A stretch of DNA of 64,000 nucleotides from positions 11,081,422-11,145,421 of the forward strand of contig NC_040022.1 of the NCBI RefSeq assembly GCF_000972845.2, given 5' to 3'. Every line of letters begins with the position of its first letter. Position 1 is the stretch's first letter. A program made the translations under genes and the position numbers. Below are positions 49,797-61,884 of the stretch, piece after piece. Source of the stretch: Larimichthys crocea (taxonomy: Eukaryota; Chordata; Actinopteri; Sciaenidae). The notes beneath the pieces are model-generated. The model was given only the letters and a program-made list of their open reading frames with translations, was not told the origin of the DNA and searched no databases.

Positions 49797-50225
49797 ATCA
49801 AAATTGTGTGACCACTGCATGAACTTAACAGTCTGCACACCCTGCCAAAAAAAAGAAAAAAAGAAAAGAAAAGAAAGAAAATGAGATGAAAGAACAGATG
49901 ATAGCGGTTTCAGCAGCTGTGGTCTCAGATCTTGCCCTTATCCTCCAGTTGACCTCGGAGTATTTATCATCCCATTTAAACTAGTCACTGAAAACATTTC
50001 TCTGGAAAAGTTTAGCATGTCTTAATTGTCCCCTCGCACAGCTGATGGAGGGATCAGATGCAGTGACACTGAAGTCAAATGACGCCAAGCCCACTGACAC
50101 TTTAAGAAACTGACCGGGCATTTATTTCTACAAACCTGTGTCTGTCCCTCTCTCTCGCCCTTCCCTCTCCCCCACTCTAAACTGAACCATTTACGGCCAA
50201 TGGCAGTAAAACGAATGGACAGCAC
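49797..50225. other. Unshared sequence right of block B
   Basis: It begins 'atcaaaattgtgtgacc', has an AAAGA-rich purine tract at about 49847-49880, and no recognised gene. Confidence 0.5.
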
Positions 50226-51245
50226 TTGAGTGACGTCACCCACAGATTTCTGAAGCTCAGAATATGTGGCACTGCCCCTACGGCAATGGCGTGCATCATC
50301 ACCAAAGGTGAGCTAAATGACAGCTGGCTGCTCCAACAAGCCATCTGTAATGGCACCTGCCTGTCAATCAAAGCACCCACGCTGTTAATTCTGCATAAAT
50401 TTAAGCCTTAAAGTTCTTGTAAAGTAAGAATAAATATGTGTTCTAAATTTGTCAGACCAAAAAAGAAAATGTCAATAACCACCTAGTCAAATTTGAATGA
50501 TTCAAAATATCAACAAGTTTATGAAATGAGGTGTCAGAATCAGGTAAAAATGAATTCTCAGCTCCAGGACTGTGGGGGCGTGTCCTCTGAATGTGCTGAA
50601 GCCACGCCCACTCACAGTACCAGTCGAGCAGCCATTTTGAAGAGACTGAAACGTGTCAGATGAGTTCAGAAAATGACAAGACTAACTTTGAAACACTGAG
50701 TGAGATGAATTCATCTCTTTCTCTCTGCTAGGGGTGCAGGGGTATGCTCAGGGTGGCCTGACTGGACTGACTGGAAAATCCTGGACTGAAAACTGGTGAA
50801 AAACTGTTTGAACCTCTAACTCCACATTTCACTAAAGATTTCAAAGTCTTTTCATGTTTTCAGCAATTATTTCCCAACATATTTCATGTGTTTTGTAAGA
50901 AATTTCAGAATTGCCTTTACACAGACTTTAAATATCATTTGAACAGAGTTCTATAAAAATTCACCCTCAGTACAGTTGTCATGAATGAGGAAATTAGCTA
51001 TTAAGACCAAAACTGTTTTTAATACCAGGCATGTAAACATTTTAATATGGGTGCCTATGGAGACTGAAATATTCTGTAGCAAGCCTCAAGAGGCCAATCG
51101 AAGAATTACAGTGTTTGGTAGTCAGCGCCGGTCCTGGCCACATTTGCGCCATTTGCGCCCTGGGCGGCCGCCCACATTGCCCATAGCTAGGACCGGCCCT
51201 GTTGGTAGTTCCACATTGGCTTAATTTCCCAGCCACAGAATTTGT
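50226..51245 (+). repeat. R1 repeat, long form (~1 kb)
   Basis: It contains the left half (from 'tgacgtcacccacagatttc' to 'attctgcataaatttaagcc'), a middle of about 540 bp absent from the short copies (with 'gtgggggcgtgtcctctga' and 'gccattttgaagagactga'), and the right half (from 'ttcaccctcagtacagttgt' to 'cattggcttaatttccc'). No long open frame occurs, so even this copy appears non-coding. A MITE is inserted in the right half. Confidence 0.7.
51123..51201. mobile_element. 79-bp hAT-type MITE nested in R1
   Basis: The terminal inverted repeats are CAGCGCCGGTCCTGGC and, at the other end, the complement CAGGGCCGGTCCTAGC (two mismatches in 16). The element is flanked by a perfect 8-bp direct duplication, TTGGTAGT, at 51115-51122 and 51202-51209. 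An 8-bp duplication and CAG...CTG ends are diagnostic for the hAT superfamily. It is too short to code. Confidence 0.9.
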
Positions 51246-52689
51246 GGCTTCGTAATGTGGATACTAGATCAGCCTGCTAACCCTCCAACATAGCTGTTGG
51301 TAACAGTATATGCAAAATAGTATAGCTTAAAGTGGATATAGACCAATAGAACTTTTTTCTTTAACTTATGACTATGAAGTAAATATTGGTTGCACAGTGT
51401 AACTATAGAACAATGACACATTTACACGGGATACCATCGTCTGTTAGTGTGTGATCACTCCAATCATGTATGCATTCACAGTCAGTCAATCTGCATTCAG
51501 TACAACTTGCCACTGCAGCAGTGGTGGTGTGGCTAGACAGTAACATGCATAAATCAACAGGCCCATGAGTGCATGAATTTTCTAGAATTTAGCCAAAGTT
51601 TCCTCCTGATCATTCCGGTTTGAATAAATTAGCTTAAAGGCTTGAGAAAGTTTGTTTAAAGAAAAGCCTCCGCTTATGAAGAGTATGAATATATTACATA
51701 ACACTCAACAAAATACTTAAGATGGATAAATTTTTCCATTGTGCACATGAATGCAGACATGTTTGTACATGTTTCATTCATCTGTAGCATGTGTACAAAA
51801 GGAATCTGGTAATCCTTGAATAGTCCTGAGGGTTAAAGAAATTGCCTGTAAATCAACTCTGTTAAACTCTGTTCAACCACTTCAAAACAATGAAATACCT
51901 TAATGATAATTATCATTATCATCACTGTGGTCAAATTGTTTTGAAGTGGCTCGGGGAATGAGGCCAGAACCAAATCCTTTTGTTTTGCTCATGCAGAAGC
52001 CCTGGAGCTCATAGGTACTCATTGTTTTGCTACAACACCTCAGCAGTGTTAGTATTTACTGACATACAGTATGTGCTACAAACCCGGGTCCTGTGGTGAG
52101 AGCTGAATCAGAATCAGACAGTGCCGTCTAGAACTGACATTGTTTCAGTTTGTTGCGGTGTCTTGGTTGAGTTGAGCATACAGTACATTTTCCAACATTA
52201 TATGGATTTTGTATCTATGGTGTTAACGCTAAAGCTGCAGGGATTAAGGCTGACTTAACCTTTGAATTTGTTGCCAATGGCTAATTTTATAATCCGGCCC
52301 AAATTTTTGTAGTTCCACACTTCAATTTCCTTTTAAGATTAATTAGAAATGATACTGAGCCTGTTATAATGTTACTGGAGTAACATTATATATGTATTTT
52401 CCATGTTGTGGCTAAAACCAATGTCTTGCTGAGAACTGGCCGTAGAATAACTGCACAAAATAATTCTGCCTTTCTCTATTTTTTCCAGCATTGAAGATTA
52501 ATGCTGGTCATCTTATTTGAATAAACTTTGGACTTGTCACTGGACCAACCGAAGGTTCCATTCTTACATTCAGTGAACTGATCTGTACAGTGGAAGTATG
52601 AAAGTTCTGGTTTTGCAGAAAACCTTCTGTTACCCTTCTTTTCACCTGACAATACTGTACCATGACCATCCTTTACAAACCTGAACCAA
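51246..52689. other. Intergenic DNA, no gene recognised
   Basis: No frame above about 60 codons and no recognised exon. There is a short inverted 'gataattatcattatc' around 51905. Confidence 0.5.
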
Positions 52690-52910
52690 ATCTTCTCATT
52701 TGGTTCCCTCCTCTGTGGCTCTTCCTGAGGTTTCTTCCACCTTTTTTCCCTGTTAAAGGTTTTTTGTCGACACGTTATTCCTCACTCGAACCGAGGGTCT
52801 AAGGACAGAGGGTGTCACTCCCTGTACAGATTGTAAAGCCCTCTGAGGCAAATGTACTTTGTGACTTTGGGCTATACAAATAAAATCTGATTTGATTTGA
52901 TTTGATTTCC
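52690..52910 (+). repeat. R6 repeat, 3' end with TTTGA tail
   Basis: The order is 'ctcttcctgaggtttcttcc', 'ccctgttaaaggttttttg', 'ttgtaaagccctctgaggc', 'gggctatacaaataaaatc' and a TGATTTGATTT tail. This is a fish repeat I recognise from memory, with a retroposon-like tail. Confidence 0.7.
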
Positions 52911-53160
52911 CATGTAGGGATTGGCTCAGCTCGCCGACCGACCCTGGCATGGAGAACTGCGTATTCTATTTTTCACAGGCTTTTTTTTGTCAGATGCCCT
53001 TCCTGATGCAAGCCTCCACATTTATCCAAGCCTGTGACCTGCAACCCAAGATTCAGTGTCTTCATGTTACAACATGTGGCCAAGTGGAGGTGGAGATCCA
53101 GCCACCAACCCTATGATCAGCAGACGACCCACGCTACCTCCTGAGCCACAGTTGCCCCAA
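52911..53160 (+). repeat. Interspersed repeat with 'cagatgcccttcctgatgc'
   Basis: It contains 'gatgcccttcctgatgcaag' and, near the end, 'ctacctcctgagccacagtt', both typical of a common fish repeat. Boundaries are approximate. Confidence 0.5.
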
Positions 53161-54549
53161 ACTTGAACTGAATGTGGTGTCTAAATCCGACCGTGGTACG
53201 ATTCGTGTGCAGTCACAGAAAGAAAGTTGCATACGCATGTGTGTATATTTACATATTTTTGTGAATATTTTAATGTAAGGCTGTCAGTCAGGTCCATGTG
53301 ATTCCACTTGTTTTTTTTCAGGAGGGAATGTGGAAGAGAGATGTTTAGTTTTTACGTCTTTGAGGTGGCGCTCCTTTCCGTCTCCACCTGCCTGTACATT
53401 GTTCTAGATTTTCCATGTATACAGTACGTCAAAACAGCGTGTTGCAAAAGCACAACAGATTGGAAAACTAGTAACCAAGAGCGTTAAGCAGACCCACAAG
53501 GTTAAAGGGAGGGGACTTGTGGTGAGCTGCCCAATTAAACATCTTTTGTGACACCGGCAGCAGGTAGCTCATAAGGCAACACCTCTCACCAGATGCAGTC
53601 ACCCACAGTACCTCAAACGCACTGATCTCCTGAGGCTCCGTGTCATCTCAAACATGACCTGAGGCCAAAATCCTTAAGTTCCTCAGATGCGATGGCCAAG
53701 TTTGGTCTACAGGAATGTGTGTACTTGTTTAACTTGTGGGTGCGTGCATGCTACAGTGTCTTTGATATCTGTCTTATTTTCACACCCTATTTTTTTTTCA
53801 TCTCAAAGTGTGTGCACACGGTTTTAGGCGTGTTAGCTTTGATGTTTGTGTGTTGCTTTTCTTTGCAAACTTTTCAGTATGAAAAGAAAAAAAAGGCTCA
53901 TTCCGTCAAGATACCAAATATCTGGTGCTCTGCTTGGTGTCAGTCCTTGGTGCTACCAAAGTAAACCCAACATATCTACAATGTTTGACCTTTAATGAAG
54001 AAATGCTTCTGCTGGAGGATAGATTTTTAGAAAATATATGCATTAGTTGATTTGCTGTGGGTCTCCAACGATGATGATAGGCATACTTTACAGGGCTCAT
54101 AGCAAGACAAACTAAAATGCTCACCATGGCAAATCCTTTTGTCTGGTATCCTGCTGTGGTTTATATACCTATTACCTGGTCATCATATAAAAATTGCAGA
54201 TTATGTTACATAACCTTAGCGAATGGGCTCAGAGTTAATTCAGTTTGGGGTATTATCACAGTTTATCCTTTAATTAATTAATTTAATTAGCTAACAACAC
54301 ATCACCTGCATTGACGATCTGTAAAATTGATATGGGTTGAACGGTTAGGGTTACAGTTGAAGGAGTGGTCTGGCTATTCAACACTACACTACCAATGTGC
54401 GTGATGTGCTACACAGTGACGTAATGACATTTTTAAAATCTTCCTTGGTTGCGTGGGTCCTACATGAGTGTTCATGGCTTGAACTATGCTGGGTGCCTTA
54501 GGGTTGGGCAAGCCCACGTCGAGGAGCAGGTTTAGTTAATTGATGTGAG
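53161..54549. other. Intergenic DNA, no gene recognised
   Basis: A 90-codon plus frame at 53692-53964 is rich in Phe/Val/Cys and has no recognisable domain or splice context. Otherwise the stretch is featureless. Confidence 0.45.
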
Positions 54550-54960
54550 TAGAATGAATGAACTGAGCCCAGTGTGTTTAAATTCAACTCAACGCCCTCA
54601 AAGCCCTTTAAAGACAGCCGCAGCTGACACAAAGTGCTGTACATAAAATAGAACATGAAATATAAGACATACAAGACATAAAACATAAGAACAATATAAA
54701 AACAATAATAAACGATAGAACAGTGTTAAAATAATAATAAAGAAAAAACAAAACAGTGTCTCATACTGGGTTAAAAGCCAAGGAATAAAAATAGGTGTTT
54801 TAAAAATGGACAGTGAAGGGGCTTGTCTAATGCATAGAGGGAGGTCATTCCATAATTTAGGACCAGCATGGGAAAAGGCTCTATCCCCTCTGAGCTTCCG
54901 TTTAGCCCTTAGTACCTTGGTACAAATGGTGAAAGGCCAGACACAATAGGTGCAGTTATG
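54550..54960 (-). repeat. Interspersed repeat with 'caaagtgctgtacataaaa'
   Basis: It carries 'cctcaaagccctttaaagac', 'acaaagtgctgtacataa', an A-rich centre, 'gaggtcattccataattta' and 'aaaggctctatcccctctga'. These features belong to a widespread fish repeat, here probably in reverse orientation. A short run of TTAGGG-like units (54963-54980) follows. Confidence 0.55.
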
Positions 54961-56475
54961 GAGTTAGGGTTAGGGTTAGACACATGTTTATGAGCTGTAT
55001 CTGTATACCTGTCATTATGAGATGTTTTCATGCAGAGAATAGGAAGGATTCGACCTTCTGTCACATCCTATTGTAAGATATGCAAAGCGATTGCAATTCC
55101 TTCACTAAAACACACTCTTACTGAACAGTGCTTCCAGATTCTTTGGCTGGCATACACACTCCATTATAGATTATCCTGAGCCACAGCAGAAAAGAAAACC
55201 CCAAAAAACTAAAAGTGAATTTTGAATAAATATCAATAACCTTAATAGTTTTTTATAGGCCTGTGTGAGCTGCTCATCACTGTCATGGATGTTTGGAGAC
55301 ATTAATCCTTAACAGAATAGTCTTGTATCATCATCATAGGGTGTGGACGTCACATTTGCCCACATCTAAATCTTGTGCCGGTTCTTGTTTACTGGTGCAG
55401 AGACAACAAGGAAAGTGTTACCATGAGATCACAGGTCTTGCCAGACTGCAAGTTCTATGCATGTGGCTGAACCATAGTCTACTGGCAGCTACGGGTGTGG
55501 TTTTGGTATAACAAGAGCAAGAAGTTATTGAACTTTATTGAACTGGGTCAAAAGAATTGGTCTAGCCTGGGCTGCCAATAGTCAGTCAAACCCTGCCCGA
55601 CAGTGCACCATCCTTTCCTTAAATGTGTACTGCACTGTTCCACCAAACCACTACAGAGCTGAGTAGTAAATGCCATGGGCAAGTTTACCCGTGCGTGTGA
55701 ACCAATGTACTCACTTGCTTTTGACCAATTCCCTGGTGATCAAAGGTGGCCATGGCACACACTAGTCTAGTCCCTCCTGTCCATGTTTAAAGAGAGCTGG
55801 ATACTGTGTCAAAGCTAGGGCTCTCTTCACTCCTGGCGCATAAAGCCAAAAACGTTTTGTTGATTTCCAACTATAAATTTTCTTGGATCTCCCTCATATG
55901 CTTCCACATTGTGTGGCTCACAGAGCAAGTGCACGAGAGACTTTCACTAACTTCCGGTTCAGCCCTCTACTAACTTGAATGGGATCAAATGATTTACTCG
56001 TGTGTCTCTTCTAGACTTTCCAAATGTTATGGGACTGAATAGATCAAACTATGATAGTGAATTAAATGAATAGAAGTAATTTTGCTCAGAGTTTGATGCT
56101 CAGAAAATGCATCCAACATTCAGGGGCTGCTTCTTTCACAAGTCTTTTTAGAGCCAGGATGCAACACGACTGGATAAAATAGGAATCCCTCTGCTCTGGC
56201 GGCGTCAGAAGCAAGAAAGCAGTTTATTGGAGGTTAAATTAGCTCCAGAGTGCAGGTTGAGTCATCGACAACTTCTTATTTATAAACTCTGAGTTTGTTT
56301 TTGTCATAGTTGGGTCAGATACCAAAGACATATAACACAGATGTGAAAAAAATTCCGACTTCATGGGTACTTGAAGACCTGATCACACCAGCGTTCAAGA
56401 CAAACAAACAAACAGTAGCAGTAAAGGTGCTTAATTTTCCAGTTAATAACTGGTGGGTACTCATGGAATATGCAG
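54961..56475. other. Intergenic DNA, no gene recognised
   Basis: Only short frames without motifs occur. Confidence 0.45.
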
Positions 56476-57000
56476 GTTCTTATGTAAGAACAGGAGCTGG
56501 TTGACATGCTCTGGTGTGAGTGTACTCCGTTGGGCAGTCACAATATCCCCTGCAGTAGAGAAGACTCTTTCTGCAGAGACACTGGTTGCTGGAATACAGA
56601 AGTATCGTCACTTGCCCAACCTGGAGAGCAGGGGATACATTACCTTCATTCTTTCTCCACCAGCTGAGAGGGTCCTCAGAGAGAGGAATTGGTGGAGCAC
56701 CACAGAACTTGCTAAGCACCTCCTCAGCTTTAGCATAGGCAGAGATGGGCTGCTCAGCTGTGGCACCAGGGAAGGTATTCCCCAGCAGATTCTCCAACAA
56801 AGAGGATGAAGCTCGTCTCTGAGGAGGCGAGGGGCATTGCAAAGAGGATGGTGCTTCTCTCTTGGGAGGAGAGGGGTTTTGAAAAGTGGATGGTGCTCTT
56901 CTATTGGGAGAGGAGGGGCTTTGGTTCTGCTCCTCTGTGGTGTGGGTGTCCTCTGTGTTGGGCTGGCTTTCCTCACCTTCCACTCTCACCTGTTGCTTTA
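56476..57000 (-). mobile_element. Relic of a ZBED/hAT transposase, C-terminal part
   Basis: The minus strand encodes, in two frames, the C-terminal dimerisation region of an Ac-like hAT transposase. One frame has 'DPLSWWRKNE', preceded by a leucine-rich segment. A second frame has 'YPLLSRLGK', then a stop, then '[18 protein letters not shown]', '[17 protein letters not shown]' and 'NQLLFLHKN' near 56476. The conserved SAERVFS and W motifs make the family clear. A frame change near codon NEG and an in-frame stop show that it is dead. Upstream (56800-56960) repeated 'PSPPKREAPSSLQ' units form a low-complexity linker not typical of the core. The catalytic and BED-finger regions are missing. Confidence 0.85.
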
Positions 57001-57182
57001 GGTAAATACAATAAGAACAGATCACCACAGTGGCCTCATTTTCACAGTTCCATATCATGTCAATGTCTCCATTCCTAACCACATAAAAATAATTCAAACC
57101 ATATATTAGGCTACCTATCTGTTCAATATTGTATTATGCATTGATTGTGTGTTATGTTGTCAAATGTATCAATTCAACAGTA

Positions 57183-57400
57183 AAGTAAATGTGAACAGGT
57201 GAGTTGTATATAAATTCACCCTCAGTACAGTTGTCATGAACAGGGAAATTAGCTATAGAGACCAAAACTGTTTTTTGTACCAGGCTGTAAACATGTTTAT
57301 TTCTGCTGTGAAGTTGGACATTTGAACATGGGGACTTATGGAGACTGACTCACTTCTGGAGCCAGCCTCAAGTGGACGACAAGAGGAACTCCATTTTCAG
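57183..57400 (+). repeat. R1 repeat, right half
   Basis: From 'gtgaacaggtgagttgtata' to 'gtggacgacaagaggaact' it is nearly identical to 62100-62300, suggesting these two are among the younger copies. Confidence 0.85.
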
Positions 57401-58214
57401 GGACTTCTGTGTTGCAAAGGAAAAAAAAGCAACTGATAATGACAAAATGTTGAGGTTGATCAATGTTGGGCACAGCTCATGCATACATTTCTAAACAAAC
57501 CTTAGAAAAATAATCACGTTACTTGCTTACAAGTGTTGCTCACACATGAGCATCACATTTCATATCTTTTTTTTCCCATCATCATCACCATCATCACCAC
57601 ATTCTTTATCATCAACATTATTCATGATAATAATCATAAGACTACATTATTAATCCTTCAAAAAATGTCTTATCTTCAACTTTGTCACGACTCCAAATGA
57701 CTGAAAAATGACTGTATATGAAGAAGAAAACAAAAACCTTTGCTGAACCTCCAACAGACATCACATTAACAGGTGTGTGTGTGTGTCTACTGAAAACGAG
57801 CGGTTCACCCACTCTTCGCTTCCCCTCTCCAAGTCCACTCAAGTAACAGCAGCATCAAGCCAAAAGAAACAGAGTGAGGAGCTCGACTGTCTGTCTCTCA
57901 CTCGCTTCCTTCTTCCCCCTCGCTCGCCTGCTCGCTCTCTGTCTCCATTTTCACTACACACATGCGCTCGCACACATAAACAAACACGTGCACAAATTGC
58001 ACATGTATGCACAGCACCGGAGGGAGATGATGAATACCCTGTGTGGATGGACTGAATTAAAAACAACATTAATGGGAAAGCTTTAATGGCCGTCATTTAT
58101 CAGCCTGTCTAGAGTTGAACTCTGAGGCTTACGGATCAGATACGAATCAGTCTGACTCTCATACTGTTAGGAAAGAGAGTGAGTGAGGGAGGTTTGATTT
58201 TGGACCAGACTTGT
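57401..58214. other. Intergenic DNA, no gene recognised
   Basis: It holds ATCATC and CTCGCTC low-complexity stretches. Overlapping short frames on both strands at 57777-58096 show no domain. Confidence 0.45.
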
Positions 58215-58470
58215 GTTTTATATACCGACCACTCAAAGCACTTTCACACATCCACATACTGATGGCAGAGGCTGCCATGCAAGGTGCCAAATGCTCATCA
58301 GTGCTGACACTGATACTTTATACATTCACGCACATTCACACACTGATGAAGCAATTTTGGGGTTCAGTATCTTGCTTAAGGACAGTATGACTAGACTGAG
58401 GGAGCTGGGAATCGAACCTGTAAGCCTCTGATTACTAGACAATCCACTGAACCACCTGAACCATAGCACC
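58215..58470 (+). repeat. Interspersed repeat ending 'gggaatcgaacctgta...'
   Basis: The order 'gatggcagaggctgccatgc', 'aaggtgccaaatgctcatca', 'gttcagtatcttgcttaagg', 'agctgggaatcgaacctgta' and 'accacctgaaccatagc' matches a common fish retroposon. The B-box-like 'gaatcgaacc' is part of it and not a tRNA gene. Confidence 0.65.
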
Positions 58471-58829
58471 TGTTTTAGCAGCAAGAAATATAGATATATC
58501 ATTTGTTTTCATACTAATACACAAGAACAACAACAACAACAATAATAATGCACAAGAACAAGAAAAGGAAAATTACTGGAAAAAGATGAAAAAAAACTAT
58601 CTTAACAAAATCATTAGATCAAAAGATGACTTAACTCTTTCCACTCTCTCTCCTCCTCCACTCTAGACTGTAGACTCTAATGCAGTTGAAATATTAATAT
58701 TATTAATAAAAAAAACTAAATAAAAACAAACAAACAATAATAATAATAAAAAAACAGAAAGCCTTGAACGAGCATATGTATATAACTCACCCAGTTGCTA
58801 CAGATGGCCGCCCACCAGTGAGCTAGATG

Positions 58830-58990
58830 CCTCTTAAAGGAAGTTTTTCCTTGCAAGTCAACAAGTGCCTGCCCATGGTGGGAACTGTTGGGTCTCTGTA
58901 AATGATGTTATAAAGAGTACAGTCAAGAGCTTCTCTATATGGAAAAAATCATGAGATAACTTTTATAAATTGGCACAAAGATGTTTACAG
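58830..58990 (+). repeat. R3 repeat fragment
   Basis: It has 'aaaggaagtttttccttgca', 'gcctgcccatggtgggaact', 'gttgggtctctgtaaat', 'ataaagagtacagtc' and 'catgagataacttttata', the family 3' portion in plus orientation. Confidence 0.8.
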
Positions 58991-59198
58991 ACCATCACTG
59001 CATATTACTCAAACTATTTGAGTATATTTTGGTTTGCTGTGTCGTACCAAGAAACACACTATAAGATTTATTATTTTATTAAAAAGCAGTTTGGCATCAA
59101 CGTCATCATGAAATGTTCGTGCTGAAGTGATGTTTTTGAGGTCATGGAAACTTAGGTGAGGCTATGAGGGAACACCTAGGCTGACCTATGTCAAAAAC

Positions 59199-59200
<2 letters not shown>

Positions 59201-59230
<30 letters not shown>
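59201..59230. repeat. (GT)n microsatellite
   Basis: About 15 GT units. Confidence 0.95.
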
Positions 59231-59552
59231 ACCGTCCGATGTGTCCTTGCAACTACGTAAACGACATCCACACCTCTTTCACCATTGTCTTGTCTTTTTG
59301 ATAGACAGTGTCATGGAAATAATGATTATAATTACAGTTTCAAAGTCGATACGTCTGTCACGCTTTTGTTGTCATGGCATTTCATCTGCTCGCAATACAG
59401 ACAAAACCTGTTTCAGAGAAAATAGATGTCGATATCACTAATTTGTTTTGCCAGTTCTGTCATTCCTGTCAGGATTATGTTTTATTGTTAAAGTTCTCTG
59501 TGTGACAAAGTGCTACATTTTTGGTGGTCAGGGTGGATGAGAGCCAAACCGC

Positions 59553-59852
59553 ATGACTTTTGACATTGAGACTGGAGTTCATGTCCTTACACCTGAGGAT
59601 GTTCAGACAAGACGTGTCTACAGTCATGCTCTTGACTCTTTGAGGCTTTATTTAGGGACAGATGCTAACATGTTCACAAAGACATGGTGGGTTCAGGTGG
59701 GAAAGGTGTTAGCTTGGAGTGGACTAAGAGGGAGGTCAGGTATCAAAGGGGCCACAACAGCTGACCCAGAGTATTTGGCTAAATTAAATGTTTATTTGGA
59801 CCAAATTAAAGTTGGTGATTGTTGGAACTCTTCAGCTGCTTGTTTTAGATAA
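59553..59852 (+). other. Unidentified 99-codon frame followed by AATAAA
   Basis: The frame reads MTFDIETGVHVLTPEDVQ..., has ordinary amino-acid composition, and ends CWNSSAACFR. An in-frame stop lies four codons before the Met. About 25 nt after the stop codon there is AATAAA, so it could be a small terminal exon or the end of an old element. No family was recognised. No convincing splice acceptor with a polypyrimidine tract precedes it. It may well be chance. Confidence 0.25.
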
Positions 59853-61539
59853 GATATATATGTATATTTTTGTTTAATAAAGCACACAGGTGTAAGAATA
59901 TTTCATTTCTGGATGTATTTAGAGTTTATTTTGGTTACTTATCAGACAAAAAAAAGCTAAGAGAGATTGCGTAACAGTGAACACACATCTCCCAGCTGAA
60001 ACTACAGGTCATGAGCCCTGAATTATGGCATCAGAATATCGCCTCTTGAGAAACAAACTGGACAGAACAAGCATTAGATATCTCTGCAACATGTGTCTTT
60101 ATATTGCACGTTCGATCTATCAAAACCAGAACTGGGTGAACAAACAATGCAATCAAACCTTCCACTCAAGCAGACCGGGACCAAACTGGTTGCTACAACA
60201 ACCACAAGGCTCGGCCACCAGCGCATTGGTGGAAGTATAGTTAGATCTTGTTTTTTTAAGTTAGATCTTTTGTCCTGATGAATTAACTGGGAGGGTTTCT
60301 CACATATCCAGGTTACTCCAATTATGAGTCACACAAAGTTGTCTATGGAAAAAATGAATGGGAGTTCACTACAAGTAAAGTAACTCCTCCCGGTTTACAA
60401 TTCTTCTGTTATGACATTTCAATAAAAAGCCATCTCTGCTGTGTGTGCCAAATTCAATACTGCTCTGAACAGCAGTACAGTGGTGGTCTGAGAGGATTAC
60501 CGAAGTCATCATGATACATCCTCCTAGAAACATGAATATCTGTACATTTCATGGATAATGCAGTTGAGATATTGGCAGAGGACCAACAGACTGACATGCA
60601 TGCCATCCCGATCATCTTTCATTTGCATGTAAAGTTGTAATATGTTATATATGTTGGCTTTATATGTTAGCTTAGCATGAGCATTTACAACTTTGCACAT
60701 ATGTTAGTTAACGTTTCCTCATGTTGTTGATAAAAAAGAAAAATCCAGTCAGTTCTTTTACAGCTTAGCCTGATACTGATTTTCTTTGATCATTGTTACA
60801 AAGCGAATATGATTATGTCAGGAGTCAAAAAGTCAAAAATGTCAGGTTAATGGATACACAAAAGCTTAGTGTGCACTTTGTGTACTTGAAAATCGCTGTG
60901 TCACTGTGTCAAAATCACTGGAAGACGAAATGAGACAAGACTCTGCCTGCCTGCTGACTGGATCAGCTGGTTTTCTCAATTTGACTCTCATCATTATTAC
61001 TGCCAAGTGAGAGAAATATGCCATATTATTGATATGATATCTGCAGAGAACATATTACGTCATTATTATGAATAAAGTCAACTACTCTCAGCCTCCCTAC
61101 CTTATTAATATGGACATATTTCTAATTATCTGTAATATAATGTACGATTTGATAGAAAATGATGGCTAGCGTTTTCTTGTGGGGAAAAGATGTGGAAAGC
61201 TTCAGTTGTGATGGGTGTAAAGCTGGTCATGTGTGCAGTCATGTGTTATAATCAAACACAATTTGTAAGATGGAGTAAAAAAAATTATGAAAACAGAGCC
61301 AGGTCAACAAAGTGAATTCTTTCCTGATTTATGTCTGAAAAACACAATTTTAGTGTTAGAAGATATGTGACTTGTGAGAAATGAGTTCAATATTTACTTC
61401 AGTGGCTTTGAGGCGAAACAATGGCTCATAATCTGTGTTTCTAAAGGAGACTGGCAGTTGTTAACAGATGAAGGAAATGACACTTCAGTGAGGCATCCTT
61501 TTTTTTAACCTTTCTGTTGGTGCCTTCCTTTGGCACTCT
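59853..61539. other. Intergenic DNA, no gene recognised
   Basis: Two overlapping short plus frames at 60025-60278 have no motif, and the remainder is AT-rich without named features. Confidence 0.45.
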
Positions 61540-61727
61540 CCTTTAGGAGACACCAGGGAAAGCCATATCTTGCTGCAGGAACTATATCTGGCCGGGAATG
61601 TCTTGGGATTCCCCAGGAGGAGCAGGAATGTGTTGCTGGGGAGAAGGATGTCTGGAACGCCCTGCTAAACCTGCTGCCACTGCAACCTGACCCTGGATAA
61701 GCAGAAGGAAATAGATGGATGGATGTT
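61540..61727 (+). mobile_element. 3' end of a LINE with GGAT tail
   Basis: The plus strand encodes 'LGIPQEEQECVAGEKDVW' and 'NALLNLLPLQPDPG' before TAA, followed by 'gcagaaggaaatagatggat' and GGATG units. This C-terminus with a short ATGG tail is a recurring non-LTR retrotransposon ending in fish. It is strongly 5'-truncated and the reverse transcriptase is absent. Confidence 0.6.
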
Positions 61728-61884
61728 TGAAATGCAAAGAATACTGTACGTCTAAGACTGTTGCATAACCACATGGAAATAAACACAGTCATTAACTATA
61801 TTTAACTTTAAACAAACTTGAGAAAGATCATGACTTTGCATTAAAGAGAACAATATGGTGGACACCACTGACAGTAAAGAATAT

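Noticed and set aside
58400..58420. tRNA-like B box 'gaatcgaacc'
   Set aside because: It is part of a common fish interspersed repeat and lacks an A box and cloverleaf.
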